The notes under the pieces: model-generated
Database searches by the model: none
Told to the model about the DNA's origin: nothing
The model's input: only the letters and a program-made list of their open reading frames with translations
In this document: in pieces, positions 30,101 to 42,300 of the stretch
Position numbering within the stretch: the stretch's first letter is position 1
Layout of the letters: every line of letters begins with the position of its first letter
Translations under genes and position numbers: made by a program
Source of the DNA: Sphaeramia orbicularis
Taxonomy: Eukaryota > Chordata > Actinopteri > Kurtiformes > Apogonidae
DNA: 64,000 nt
Assembly: GCF_902148855.1 (NCBI RefSeq)
Contig: NC_043963.1
Coordinates: 38,459,307 to 38,523,306, forward strand
Direction of reading: 5' to 3'

Positions 30101-33100
30101 CCCAGTTAAATGTTATCAATAATAAATCAAATTTTCACATTAATTTCATGAGAAGAGGTAAAAATATTTTATTCTGATTTTATGGGTGTCACAGTGTTAG
30201 TCATTGTCTAATTCGCACTTATGTAATAAACCACTGCATCCATACTAAAATGGAAAAACGTAAATATTTCAGTGTGATGCAAACAAAATTCATCAACTCG
30301 TAAATTAAGCTCCATGAACCCTTGAAAAAATGTTGTATCCTTTGGCTCTAGCTCATCTATGAAGGTCAGAATAGCATTTGTGAGACCTGGTCTTGAGGTT
30401 TTCCACAGTTCCCATTGGAGAACAGTCTTGGTTAACGGGGTATGGAGGTTGTCCATGAAAGCATCTCTCGTCTTCATGACCCCACAGCGCAGTCTGCACA
30501 CTTATCACTCCTGTGTCTGGTGTACACACATCAGCAAAGAGACAAGTAGACAAGAGTGAAGACACAATGAAAACAGTTCAACAAAGAAATGCTACAAAAT
30601 GTGCAGACACTATTATATAAATAAACTGATGCTAAAGTTACAGGCAGAAATGTTTGTCTTCATGGACATAAGGAGCAAATTAGATCTTATCCATATAAAG
30701 TGTATGGATTCAGTCACTGCATATTTTTTCTGTTTGCATTAGTGATAAATCTCTCAGTTACAGTTACCTCATCCACTTGTCTGTTGCCTGACCCCCTTCC
30801 ACTTAGGTTACTACATCTACAGCTCTGGAAAAAAATAAGAGACCACTTCAAAATTATCAAATTCCCTGATTTTACCATTTATAGGTCTGCATTTGAGTAA
30901 AATGAACATTTTTGTTTTATTCTCTAAACTACTGACAACATTTCTCCCAAATTCCAAATAAAAATGTTGTTATTTAGAGCATGTATTTGCAGAACACGAC
31001 ACATGGTCAAAATTACAAAAAGATGCAGTGTTTTCAGACCTCAAATAATGCAAAGAAAACTAATGTATATTCATTTTTAAACAACACAATACTAATGTTG
31101 TAACTTGGGAAAAGTTCAGACATCAATATTTAGTGGAATAAACCTGATTTTCAATGACAGCTTTCATGTGTCTTGTCTATCCACCATTGCTGTTGGATGA
31201 CTTTATGCAGCTCCTGGCATAGAAATTCAAGAAGCTCAGCAATGTTCAATGGTTTGTGACCGTCCATCTTCCTCCAGAAGTTTTCAAAGTGGGTTCAGGT
31301 CTGCAGATTGGGCTGGCCATGACAGGGTCTTCAACTGGTGGTCTGTCATCCACACCTTTATTGACCTAGCTGAGGCCAGGAGCATTGTCCTGATAGAAAA
31401 AACAGTCCTCAGAGTTTGGGAACATTGTCAGAGCAGAAGTCCAGTAGTTTTCAATAGTTATTTTTAGATTCCAATTACTTTAGCTGGTCTAATAGGGCTG
31501 TTTTTGCCTATTGTAAGAAGATAATGATGGCCCCAGTAGTGGTGTTTATACTTCTCCTTCTTAAATTAGACATGAATCAGGTGTTTATTCAGTAGAATAA
31601 GGTGTGCTTGTGTTGGAATTCAACAGACACAGGAATGGAGTGGCTGTCATACATGCAGATATGTTGATATCAGAGAAAATTGCAGTGGTCTCTAAATTTT
31701 TTCCAGAGCTGCACAGTAGATCTAATGATTCTGTTATCAGGTTACTTACCACCGGCCTTTAAAGTCATTATAATTAAACCTATTGACACTGTCTGCTACT
31801 ATGTCCCTACTGTTATCGTGGGCTTGCTCTTAGAGGGGTCCTTTAGTCTTTTTAAGTATTAGCTTTGAGAAAGAGAAAGAGTCAAACTGATCAAAGCGTA
31901 TTATTTTCTCAATCCTTTAAAATGGTGTTAAGGGTTAGTATTTTTTTTAAATTCTGTAATGGGCTGTGTCATTTGTTCTGTTGTACTTTTGTAGTTTTTC
32001 TGTTCTCTTCCCTGTGTGGGTGTGTTCTGTTTGTTTTCCCTCCAACAGATAGTAGTTAAAGGAGGATGAGCTGCAGGTGTGCTGTTGCTCTGCTGGCTGC
32101 AGCTGATTGGTGCTTCAAGAGATGAGCCGGGAAATTTAAAGGACAGATCTTCATTCCTCCAGAGACTCCTCTCATTTCATCTCCCACTCTGTGCAGACCA
32201 GCCATTTGTAATTTTTTGTTAGAACTTTGTCAAACCGGTGATACAAGGAGGGAATCTTTTTCTTTAAGTTTTTTTTTTGTTAAGACTGATGTATTTTGGT
32301 TTTCCTTCGTTTGTTTTTGTAGAACATTATGATTCCCTCACCTGATTTAATTTTTCTTTTTTTGTAAATAAATATCTCATACCACAGTTCCGTGGTTGCT
32401 GGTCGTTTTGTTATTTTGGTCCTGTTTGTTAAGGGACATGGAGGGAGGGGAGTCTCATATCATGTTGCGTCTCGGCAACCCCTAGACTGAGTTTAACAAA
32501 TGGGTTTAAATTCCACTGAAGTTACAACCTCTGACAGTCTCAAGTCTTTCTTTTAATTATACTAGGAAGAAGTGGTAGTGCATGTAGAAGCTGCATTTGA
32601 ATAGAGTTTTTATTCATCAGTTCAGATCTGCGCTGTTCCTTTTAAGCTAAAAGTTATCTGTTTTAACAGTTTATCTGTTTTATCTATTTATCAGATTTTT
32701 TTGTTTTTGTTTTGTTGGGTTTTGTTTTGTTTTTGTTTGTTTGTTTGTTTGCTTGCTTGTTTTTCTCATGCCTATACTTTTTATTGCTTCTGCTGTAATG
32801 CTTTTAATGTTTTATGTAAAGCACTTTGAATTGTCTTGTACATGAAATGTGCTATACAAATAAACCTGCCTTACCTTGCCTTTTGGCTCTTTTGTGGTAT
32901 GTTTTAGGAGTTGAGGTCATGACACCAAGAGATTTAGAAACACAGTAATCAGTGTGCAGTTACAGAATCAAATGCTAAGTTCTTGTCATGACAAACCAAA
33001 AATAAATAAACTAATATGGGGGAAAAAAAGGTTTTATGAATAGGAGTCATACCACAGCTCAGGCGGTGAACAGTGCCGCAGTAACAGGTGGTGACTTTCT

Positions 33101-33459
33101 GTGTCAGGACACCTAAGTAACAAATATGGAAGTATTAATTTACTAAAAACAATTAGTCAAGATACTTTACGTGTAGACACACACATTCACACATATTTAC
33201 CTGCACTTAAAAGCACACAGGTTCCTGCCAACACTAAAACAAACACAAAGTTAATTGTGTCAATCTAAACCACAGAAAATACATTTACATAACATTTCAC
33301 GTCTGTTTGTCGTACAGCACCATTCACCATGTGACTCCAATATGGGACCTGGCTTCTTCAGCAAGAAAACACAAACCTGGCCTGTATCAACATCAGAAAA
33401 GTTTTAATTCTGTATAAGTTATATATGTACTCACAGTGTGCAGGGCTAAAATGGACCAT
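27178..33459 (-). CDS. Rhamnose-binding lectin B, two SUEL domains with a P/S/E tail, complete
   Basis: It is a secreted SUEL-type lectin of 230 residues from nine in-frame exons: 33435-33459, 33201-33233, 33053-33112, 30387-30516, 29771-29871, 29440-29484, 27843-27975, 27660-27763 and 27178-27239. Exons 1-2 encode the signal peptide (MVHFSPAH, LLAGTCVLLSAG). Domain 1 is unusual: the YGR motif reads WGH (TALWGHEDERC) and the DPC position reads GSC (YPGSCTGYLHTTYTC), and it is nine residues shorter than in RBL-A. Domain 2 is standard (YSADYGRRDRTTC, FGDPCKGTYKYLEASYMC). The last exon adds a short repetitive tail of PPSE/SPSE units ending SEN and stop, absent from the other lectins. Intron 3 holds a Tc1 remnant and a solo LTR; intron 6 holds a hAT MITE. 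Confidence 0.9.
28420..29214. mobile_element. Non-autonomous hAT element (795 bp) in RBL-B intron 6
   Basis: Perfect terminal inverted repeats TAGGGATGCACC and GGTGCATCCCTA are flanked by an 8-bp duplication CTTTTCAG (28412-28419, 29215-29222). GTATCGG/CCGATAC words repeat near both ends, as in a familiar teleost hAT family. No transposase domain is recognised inside. Confidence 0.93.
30820..31711 (-). mobile_element. Degenerate Tc1-like transposon (892 bp)
   Basis: The ends are near-perfect inverted repeats (CAGCTCTGGAAAAAAAT and, from the right, CAGCTCTGGAAAAAATTTAG). The left is preceded by TA; the right flank reads CA, a decayed TA. On the minus strand about 31250-31340, WPAQSADLNPL is the hallmark of Tc1 transposases, followed in another frame by EEDGR and KPLNIAELLEFLCQELHKVI. 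The N-terminal two thirds of the enzyme are missing and the frame is broken, so it is inactive. It lies in RBL-B intron 3. Confidence 0.85.
31926..32498 (+). mobile_element. Solo LTR of an LTR retrotransposon (573 bp)
   Basis: It starts TGTTAAGGG and ends GTTTAACA, so the tips TGTTAA/TTAACA are inverted. It is flanked by a perfect 5-bp duplication AATGG (31921-31925, 32499-32503). An AATAAA signal lies near 32368. No internal coding part accompanies it, as expected after recombination between two LTRs. The family is probably Gypsy-like, judged from structure only. It is a fossil in RBL-B intron 3. Confidence 0.85.
32770..32885 (+). repeat. LINE 3' tail fragment
   Basis: GTAAAGCACTTTGAATTG followed by GTGCTATACAAATAAAC and a short CCTTG-type tandem end is the 3' tail of an L2/CR1-like LINE. 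Only the tail is present. Confidence 0.6.
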
Positions 33460-35121
33460 GATTTTGCTGGATCCAGAGGAAGATGAAGAGTGCAACTGAT
33501 CTGCAGGATAAAACAAATCTGAACATGAATCCAGTAGCTTTTATTCAAACGGCTACTGTGTTCAGACATGACAGTCCCTTGTGGGGAGGCAGTCAGCCAA
33601 TCACAGGCAGAACACTGAAAAGACCTGGGCTGGTGAACCAGGTGAAGCATACAGGTAGATAAAACTGAAGAAAGTTGACCCCGCCCAAGCATGAAACAGA
33701 AAACTGGTCATATGGGGGAACATGTCAGAGTAGAAATAAGAGACCAGAGTTACGCCACATTAACACATTTTTATAAATTTTATGGCAACAACAGCAAAAA
33801 CATTCTAGTATTATTGTGTTATGTGTATGGAATAAACTTTTGTAAAACTGGAATGTTATTTTTTGATGCTTGAATTAGATGCTTCAGTAAACCGATCTTC
33901 CTGGATTATGAGTGAAGAATGTGTAGTGTAAGCCAAAAGTGAGCCACAAATATCTTTGTGGCCTAATATTAGAAAAACATCTGCAAGAGCAGGTAAGAAC
34001 AGGCATGTAAATGATTTGTATGAATGAACATGAGCAGCACCTAATGAATAAACTAAAAAAAAAAAAGATTACTGGCATAAGTAACAGTTCATAGTAATAT
34101 TAACCTTTTATGAAACATCAGTACTGTGGTGAAACTGGCCTCTTTTTTTTCCCAGTATTTTTCTGTTTTACCATGTGGAGAAAACTGGCACCTTACAACA
34201 AAAGCTCCCAGTTTCTTTAAATCTGATCCCCCAAAATATTACCAGATAATAATACAACATCTGACTGACACATGGTTATACACAGGACACATTCAGGTTC
34301 ATTATTTATTGCACTTGAGTAACTGTAATGCAGTGTCTGCAGCTGGTCTATGCAGCTGAAGAGAACACTTTTACATACCAAAAATAAACTGTTCAGAAGG
34401 TATGAAAAAAAAACATGCACTGAAGATCATTGTTTCTTTTATGTCTCTCATAAAACACACTTACTTTTAACATACACATTTTTTTCCCCTTATCCAACAA
34501 TTTAACAGATTCCTATAATAAAAACAATTACAACTAGAAGACTGAGTCACTGTAAAAAGTACATCTTGAAAATATCATTTACTTTTATGAAAACCATCAG
34601 CTGGATGTGTTGATAATATAATAGTGAACCTAGAAGAAAATATTTAGATTTCCAATTACAAAATGTTCCATTTAAAAAAGCTAACACCTTAGCAACCACA
34701 CTTAGACATGACAGACAAAATTTCACAGTAAAACATAACTGTTTTGATAAAGATCAAACTTTGTAAATTGTTGCAGCTTTGTTAAGGCATCTACTCCCTC
34801 CCTATGATTTTGAGCTGTAGAATATAGGTGTTTTCAGTTAGGTAGGAGGGTTGAATACTTGATTGACAGCTGTAATTACCAATCACTGATTACCTGGTTA
34901 TGACTCTACTGATCTACTCTTTTGATATGGATGTGTGAAAAAGTAACTTCACTTTTCCATAACGGCATGAAAAGATTTTAAGCCATCTACATTTATATTT
35001 AGTCTCCTGAGTTGGACTGATGGGACAGAGCTGCAAGGGAACTGGGCAGGTATGTCAAACTCTGGCATTTCTCCATTTGATTTTACGTTCTGCAGCTTGA
35101 ATGACAACCTGAGTTTTGCAT
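33460..35121. other. Intergenic stretch between RBL-B and casp9; nothing recognised
   Basis: No open frame here has a recognisable domain. Plus-strand TTATTTATT near 34300 could serve as a minus-strand polyadenylation signal for casp9, but it is 0.8 kb from the stop. Confidence 0.5.
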
Positions 35122-38100
35122 TCATGCTTGGGTTTGAAAGTAGAGAAGTTTACGGAGGAAGTTAAAGGAACCAGGCATTTGCTTGTAGAGACCTTTTGCA
35201 GAGTTCTGGGAGACCTCATGGTTAACCTGGAAATGATGACATGTAAGTAAATAAAAAATACTAAAGAACATTCATTGGCATCCATGCTAACTGGTATAAG
35301 AAGGAAAGCTCACCATCATCAACATTGTGACCAAGTCATTGATGCTGGCACTTTCCTCAAGGATGCGGTCCAGTGTCTCGACATACCAGGAACCAGACTG
35401 AGTGTCTCTCCAAGACACATAGCCTAGATAGGACACATGGTCAAAAAGGCATCATGAACACATATTTATTTTTCAGATGTGGCTACAAACACAGATGTCT
35501 GAAAACTATGGACACACAAACCCACCTGGAAAAGTTGAGTAGGACACTAGAATGTCACTGGGTGTGGGCAGCGTGGCTCTGGCGTCTGGCTCATCGGACA
35601 TACTCAAAGAGTCGCTGCTGGATGACATGGGAATAGCATCCGTCTGGTCGTCCTCTCCACCAAAGGATGGCTCGACCTCATCAGGGGACACCTCAAAACC
35701 TGTGTCTTTTTCACCTCAAGGAAAGATAGAGAATATCCCTAAGACTCTTTTAAGTCCTTAACACATCTATAACCATAATTAGGATTAGGGTTAGGATGAA
35801 TGTTGCATTTTACATAATGTTACTATGATTGTTCCATAAATGTTCTTAGGTACCTCCTCCACAGGCCTGGATGAAAAACAGTTTGGGTTTTCCTTGTAAA
35901 GACGGGCAGTGCTGTCCATTAAGATAGTTTGTTATGTACTGAACAGGGATGTGCTGTCCATCAACTCCATACACAGCACCAGGGAAGCGGCTGTGACTCA
36001 CCTGTAAACAAACAGATTATAAAGAAAGGATTAAAAACATTTTATGGTGAATGCGATCTGTAATTCAACAAATATTTGAGTCATTCTTATGGTGGTAACT
36101 CTGAGAAAAAGAAAATACAGGATGTGGCTTACCTCTGTACCATGAGAAAGCATGATAACTACACAGCAGTCGAACTGGGAATGGTCTTTCTTTGATAAAG
36201 CTGACAGTTGATGCTTGATTTGCTGAAATGTGGAGATCAGTGTCAGCTTTGTAAACATACAGTATATTTATAGATTTAAATGTTACTAAAATTGGAAAGG
36301 TTTAAAACATTTTTTTTTACTCTTTGTTTCAGGTTTGCCTTGACTTCCACAATAAAATTGAGTGCTTTGAACCGTCTTTCCAGCTTGTCACAGTCTATGT
36401 TGGAGCCTGTGCGGTTGCTAAGCTCACTGCGAGGGTCAAACTCCACATTGTTTATGATGAGGCAATGTCCACATGGGCTGGCATCCATTTTATAACACTG
36501 ATTTACACACAAAAAAGGAAAGGAAAGTAATCAGAAAATGTATCAACCTGCTTATATTCACATCCTTACCTGTATATTTGCAATTACCTGCACATTTTGC
36601 CTTTCTGTTGACTGTAGAGAGCTTACCTGAATACTATCCCGTCGTGGTCTTGGTCTTGTGTATACTGGTGCTGTAACAACAAAAAATATATATCTTTTAA
36701 TATCAAGAACAATCCAGACTGCCACCAGCGTGAAATGATTGTGTGCAGCTTACATGGAGTGGGAGTGGTATTTGTTTTCTGTTTTGGAGAAAGAGGAGAA
36801 ATAGGAACAACTTCTACTTTTGGCTTATCAATATCCATTGGAGACACTGTTGAAGAAAATCTGAGCATTACAACCATGTACAATACAGTTATGCTCTGTG
36901 TTGGTGTTAATACTCTATTACATGTGTCACTGTAGCACACACTCACCAACAGGAAGAGGCTTGACAGGAGGACGAACTACCTGAGGAGGGGCTGAAGGCC
37001 GGATGTGAACTGATGGAGCTCCATCTTGGAGGAGCTCTGCCAGGCTGTGCTGACCTGTTTCCTGAAGACACTCCAGAAATATAGGAAAGGCCCGGCTCCC
37101 ACGGGTCTCTAAGTCCCGGACTAACTGTCGGGCTTGATCACGTCTGGTCCCAGAGCTCTGACAGGAAACACAGCAGGAGGTGTCCAGCACCACAGATGTA
37201 AATACCACATTCATTACAACATAAGTGAATGAATTAGACTCAGTTGGGATATGTTATATATTTTTGTTGACTTCCATCTATTAATACATTAAACCTTTGA
37301 TAGAAATGACTCAGTCCATTCTCTGTAAGCAATATTTAATGAAACAGCCCAGATAGAAAAATCATTATGGCTTAAATCTGGCCCAAAACTGGCATGCCAT
37401 TTGGCAAAGTTCTGGGCGGATGTATGGGCCCTAAATGGCCCAAAATAGGCAAGCCAAAATCAAACCAGGAGAAAGCCAAAATTCCCCCAAAACTAAATGC
37501 GGACTTCCAAAATATAGCCAAGTGTCCCAGAAAAGCCCCAAATCCCCATAATCCCAGCCAAAAAGTAGCCAAAACTGACCCAAAAGGAGGCCAAAATTCA
37601 CCCAAAATTTGTGTTGATCATGCTTTTAAAATGAAGTGGGGTTTTCTTCTGGGTAGAAATTCCTGCTCTTTGCACAGTGTTTTGGCTTTACAGAAATATG
37701 CCAAAAAACGACCACAACACATCCATATATGGAATAAGATGTTGCTGCTCTTTAGTCAGTCTTCTGGTTTGCCATAAACATGCCATACCATCCCTATACT
37801 TGATCCCGCTCTTTGCCCACTCTTAAACCAGACATACGCCATAACTCAGCCATATATTGCTGGTGCCTCCACATCTATCATGGATAACCTTAATCATACC
37901 ACAGTTAAGCCTAAAGGTTTTCATAATGCCAAAAGAAAGCCAAAAATGCCAAATGTATGCCATAATACTGCCAAAATATTTACTATCTAGGATATATAAC
38001 AAATTAAATGGTTATATGCTGTCCTTTGCACCTTGCCCTACCTCTGATCCATATTGTGACAAATTAACTAACATATCACTATGAATTAGTAAACTTCTTT

Positions 38101-38367
38101 ATCAGTATTAACTCTTCCATGTGTAACAGACCACATTCAACTATTACGTTGTGGGGAACACGTGATAGGAAATACTGAGACAAATTTGACATATTGTACT
38201 GGAAAACTACACAGAAAAACTGACAGGTGCCCTACCTTTATCTCGTCGATCATGTCTTCGGTGAAAACTCCTTTCTCTAGAAGACTATCGTAAAGGTTTG
38301 ATGGATCCAGTCCTTTCACCAGATTGCTCCTGTTTCGCTGGAGAATCTTCTTGTGTCTTTCGTCCAT
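35122..38367 (-). CDS. casp9: Caspase-9, complete ten-exon coding region
   Basis: This is the initiator cysteine protease of the apoptosome. Exons: 38236-38367, 36947-37157, 36754-36846, 36627-36670, 36321-36497, 36133-36222, 35854-36001, 35526-35714, 35314-35423 and 35122-35226; together 432 residues (human: 416). Residues 1 to about 92 are a CARD ([17 protein letters not shown]...) that would bind Apaf-1. The p20 part has [17 protein letters not shown], catalytic His in MLSHG (H246) and catalytic Cys in QACGG (C296), the caspase-9 variant of the pentapeptide. The linker holds two candidate cleavage aspartates, DQTD324 and DEPD342; the first would expose AIPM, resembling an IAP-binding tetrapeptide. 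The p10 part has [18 protein letters not shown] and [15 protein letters not shown]. It starts 1.0 kb from dnajc16, head-to-head, as in human. Confidence 0.95.
37348..37991. repeat. Unclassified inverted-ended repeat element in casp9 intron 1
   Basis: The left end CCCAGATAGAAAAAT and the right end read inward, CCTAGATAGTAAATAT, form short inverted repeats, each followed by ATTATGGC. The interior is built of recurring GGCCCAAA/GCCAAAA/GCCATA words, which create a spurious 127-codon open frame. No target duplication was found. Confidence 0.5.
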
Positions 38368-39387
38368 TGTTATTCAGTTCCACTTGAGTGAGACAGATTA
38401 ACAAAGAAACGCTTTATTACTCTTACACGGCCAGTATGTACACCTAAAATATGTGAAAGACTTCCTCTTTGCTTGTGAAAATGAAATAAAATCTTACATT
38501 AACTGTGAAGTTTCAGTTCTGTTTGTCTAATGAAAGCTCGGTTGCTTTAGACACTTCCTTGTTTACATCACCGCGTGTTATGATTGGTCAAACGAAAGAG
38601 TGAGCCTAAAATATACAAGATGCGTTTAATTTTACATATCACGTAGTGCCGCGACAAGGCATCTCACTAAAGAATGCGCAGTCCAATATATACGGTGCGT
38701 GTCAAACAATAAACCGAACATACCCAAAACAACGCAAAGAAAGTAGGAAATACTCAAACTCCCAAAAGTCCTTTCGGCCCCTGGCCCCGCCCCTTTGTAC
38801 TCCTGCCTCAGCAGCAGGTTGTGTGCTTGCCGCTTGCCCTGGAGGAGCTGAGGGATGCTGTTGAACACACCCTTTCCAACAGCTGTCTTTTCACATCAGC
38901 GTTAACCAACAACCTGAAGAATATCCAAACCTTCACCCAATATGTGGCGTTGTACCGGCTGACCACATCGGTGTGAGGTGACAGGAGTGTGTGTGTTCCG
39001 TGTCCATAGCTAACCCAGTAGCCACTGGAGCAGCGCATCTAATGAAACGTTTGTAGCGATAATGGAGAAACTGCGTGAACGTTTCATCCTCCAGGAATAA
39101 TGCCGCTATCCGTGTAGTAGTCAGCACATGATATATTGTACCGCCTGATGCTTTTATAGCTATCTGGTATATAACACCCTAGCTTGTAGCCTCTGTTTTA
39201 GCCGCTCTTTTACCATATGGGTTTGCTTTCATCCTTTTCTCTTTTCAAGGCTGTACCGTCAGTGTTTTATGTGTTGCATCCTGTTTAAAGTTACCAGCCG
39301 ATCCTGGGTCACGATTTCAGGCCTGACCATCCTGGATTAGCCAAACCTGATACTGATAGTTGTTCCTATTTCTTGAAGGTATCTGTG
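38368..39387. promoter_or_regulatory. Shared casp9/dnajc16 head-to-head promoter interval
   Basis: The two start codons are 1,020 bp apart on opposite strands. The interval contains GC-box-like GGCCCCGCCCCT (about 38785). The dnajc16 ATG may be preceded by non-coding exon sequence. A protein-like frame inside it is listed separately. Confidence 0.6.
38812..38976 (+). pseudogene. Protein-like open segment, gene unknown
   Basis: After a pyrimidine-rich tract ending in cctcag, a plus-strand frame encodes about 54 residues of ordinary protein composition (LALEELRDAVEHTLSNSCLF through TQYVALYRLTTSV) to a TGA at 38974. It has no ATG and no upstream partner exon was found. It may be a relic 3' exon or retrocopy fragment; I do not recognise the parent. 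Confidence 0.3.
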
Positions 39388-42300
39388 ATGGCAGTGTCAA
39401 CGATGTGTCTGTCACTGGCTGCTGTGGTGGTTCTCCTCTCAGTGCTCCTGACAGGATCAGCTGATGCAGGGCCAGAGGTGGACCCTTACCAGATCTTAGG
39501 AGTAACCAGAACTGCAAGCCAGGCTGAGATCAAGAAGGTGTACAAACGCCTGGCTAAAGAGTGGTAAACAATGTCACACAGTACTGACATCATTAACAAA
39601 CCAGAGTCAGTTCAACCACATTTTAATTGTAAAAGGTTGCTCGCAGTCACAGTTAATAGGTACAACTGAAGAAAGCACTATCTTCTCTTTAAGGCATCCT
39701 GACAAGAACAAAAGTCCAGGGGCAGAAGACATGTTCATCAAGATTACCAAATCTTATGAGGTTTGTCATTTTTAAAATGTTACTCATCAGTACACTGGAA
39801 CTAGGGCAGGGCAATTTATCAGACATACTGAGTGTGACAAGATTTGTTGTGAGTGGGATGCAGTGAAGGACTATATCTGTGGTTTAGTTTTGATGTTTAG
39901 CTTTTGTTGCATTCTGCTTTGGCTCTATCTCTATCACAGTCATATTCATTTTAACAGAAACACCGCTGTAATATTACTTACTCAGTTACTATATCCGCAC
40001 TACAAGTGTTTGGTTCATGGACTTTAGTCTTCAAGAGTCTGTGTTTTTTTAAGAGTGTTTGTAATATCTTGAACAGCTCCAGCTCACAACAAAAAATTTA
40101 ACCCACTTCAGAATTAATGTCCATATGTATTGTGTATCATAATTCAGGCAAAATATATGAAATGTATGTATGTGTAAAATGTCTGTACTGATATTTGTTC
40201 TGAATGATGTTTAGATCTTATCCAATGAGGACAAACGGGCCAATTACGACCGCTATGGGCAGACTGATGACACCCAGCCATACGGCAGTGGTCGCTACGG
40301 TCACCGCCATGACAGCTTTTACTTTGATGAGTCCTTCTTCAACTTTCCCTTCAACAGCAAGAATCACAGAGACTTTGCAGACAGCAAATATACATTGCAC
40401 TTTAACCAGTACGTCAATGATGTGGTGCCTGACAGCTATAAGAGACCGTATCTGATCAAGATCACCTCAGACTGGTGCTTCAGCTGCATCCACATTGAGC
40501 CTGTCTGGAAAGAGGTGGTGCAGGAGATGGAGTCTTTAGGTTAGGAATGAACCTACAGATCACTCAGATGATTCAAATCCATTAGATTGCCTTGAATAGT
40601 ACATGTCTGTTTGTTTATGTGTTGTCTTTACAGGTGTTGGAATAGGCGTGGTGGATGTTGGATATGAGAGACGGTTAGCCAATCACCTCGGTGCACATCG
40701 TACCCCTTCAATACTTGGAGTCATCAATGGAAAAGTCACATTTTTCCATTATGCTGTAGCAAAGGAGCACCTCAGGCAGTTTGTTGAAGATCTTCTTCCT
40801 CAGAGGCTTGTGGAGCGGGTACATATCTGACTGTAAACACTGCATTGAAGTGATTTTTGACAAAATAATGTTGCATATTTAAATATATTTATATTGCAGC
40901 CCCTGATGGATAGATAGATAATGTAAAATAATATAAACATGTGACATTTTCTATTTTCCAGGTCACTGATAAGAATGACCAGCAGTTCTTGAACAGCTGG
41001 CATGAGCTCAACAAGCCACATGTGCTTCTGTTTGACCAAGTGCCTGCGGTTCCTCTACTATACAAAGTAATTCATTTCATTCAGATATTTGTTAAGTTTC
41101 CATTGACATATCCAACACAAACAGGTCAGTAATTTATGTTGTCTCCACAGCTGACTGCATTTGCCTATAAGGACTACTTACAGTTTGGGTATGTGGATCA
41201 GGGACTGTCAGAAACTGCCAATCTGCAGAAACAGTTCAATATTAACACCTACGCACCGACCATGTTGGTTTTCAAAGAGAACATAGACAAGCCAGCTGAC
41301 ATCATTCAGGTAGAGCAGCAGCATGAGGAAATAATATTCCCTTGTCATTTGTTGATATTGCTGATGTTACAATTTTTTTCATTTGAATATTTCATATGCT
41401 GTTTTCTGCAGGCAAAAGGATTGAAAAAACAAATTATTGATGAGTTCATGTCAAACAATAAATTTCTTCTTGCACCAAGGCTGGTCAATCAGAAGCTCTT
41501 CGATGAGCTTTGTCCTGTCAAACAGTTTCACCGACGGAGGAAGTAAGAGACCTTGAGCTTCTTTCATTTATTTATTTATTTTTAATTGAAACAGAATACA
41601 TTGTTATGTTTTAATTTTAGTCTGTGAACCACATTTGAGGAATTTTAAAGGAATATTTTGACATTTTGGAAAATTACCTTCACATTTAGTACAGATATGA
41701 AATAGTATTGGTGACAACCTTCTGTCAACAGGAACAATAATATGCATATTTCCTAAAATTTCCACACAAAAAAACAGTGTATGTAGTTTACATTTGCTAA
41801 CTTTCTGTAACATATTCTCTCCTCTCCAGATACTGTGTCCTACTGATCACAGGTGATGAAGAGACTTTTACTTTTGGGAACCAGGCGTTTCTATCATTTG
41901 CATCAACTAATACCAAGGAAGTTGTAAGATTTGCATATGTGTACCAGCGGCTCCAGCAGCCACTATGTGACATCCTTATGCAGAGCAAGGACAGTGCTCA
42001 GTCCTCACCACAGGTATATCCAAGTTACAAGTTACGTTACTACAGGTGCAGGTTTCACTGTATCACTTTATATTGAGTGGTAATAAGGTCTTAGGAGTCA
42101 TTCAGAAATCTAACCTATAAAAATACCAGTAGAACAAGGTTCCATCATCATAAAGCCAGACCGATCTCCACTCTACATTAGTGCTATGTTAGTGCTGTTT
42201 GTAAGTCTGGCACCCCCCTCTTTAATTTTGGAAGGGGGAAACTTCTCAGGGTTGTCTTGCTAGTTCTTTAGATGAGTCATACTTCTCTCGGATTTTGGTT

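Noticed and set aside
37394-37777. 127-codon plus-strand frame rich in PKWPK/KAPNP words
   Set aside because: It follows the recurring GCCAAAA words of a repeat element, lies in casp9 intron 1, and has no domain.
38632-39127. Minus-strand frames in the casp9/dnajc16 promoter as a gene
   Set aside because: They are split over frames with no splice signals; the plus-strand frame at 38812-38976 looks more protein-like.
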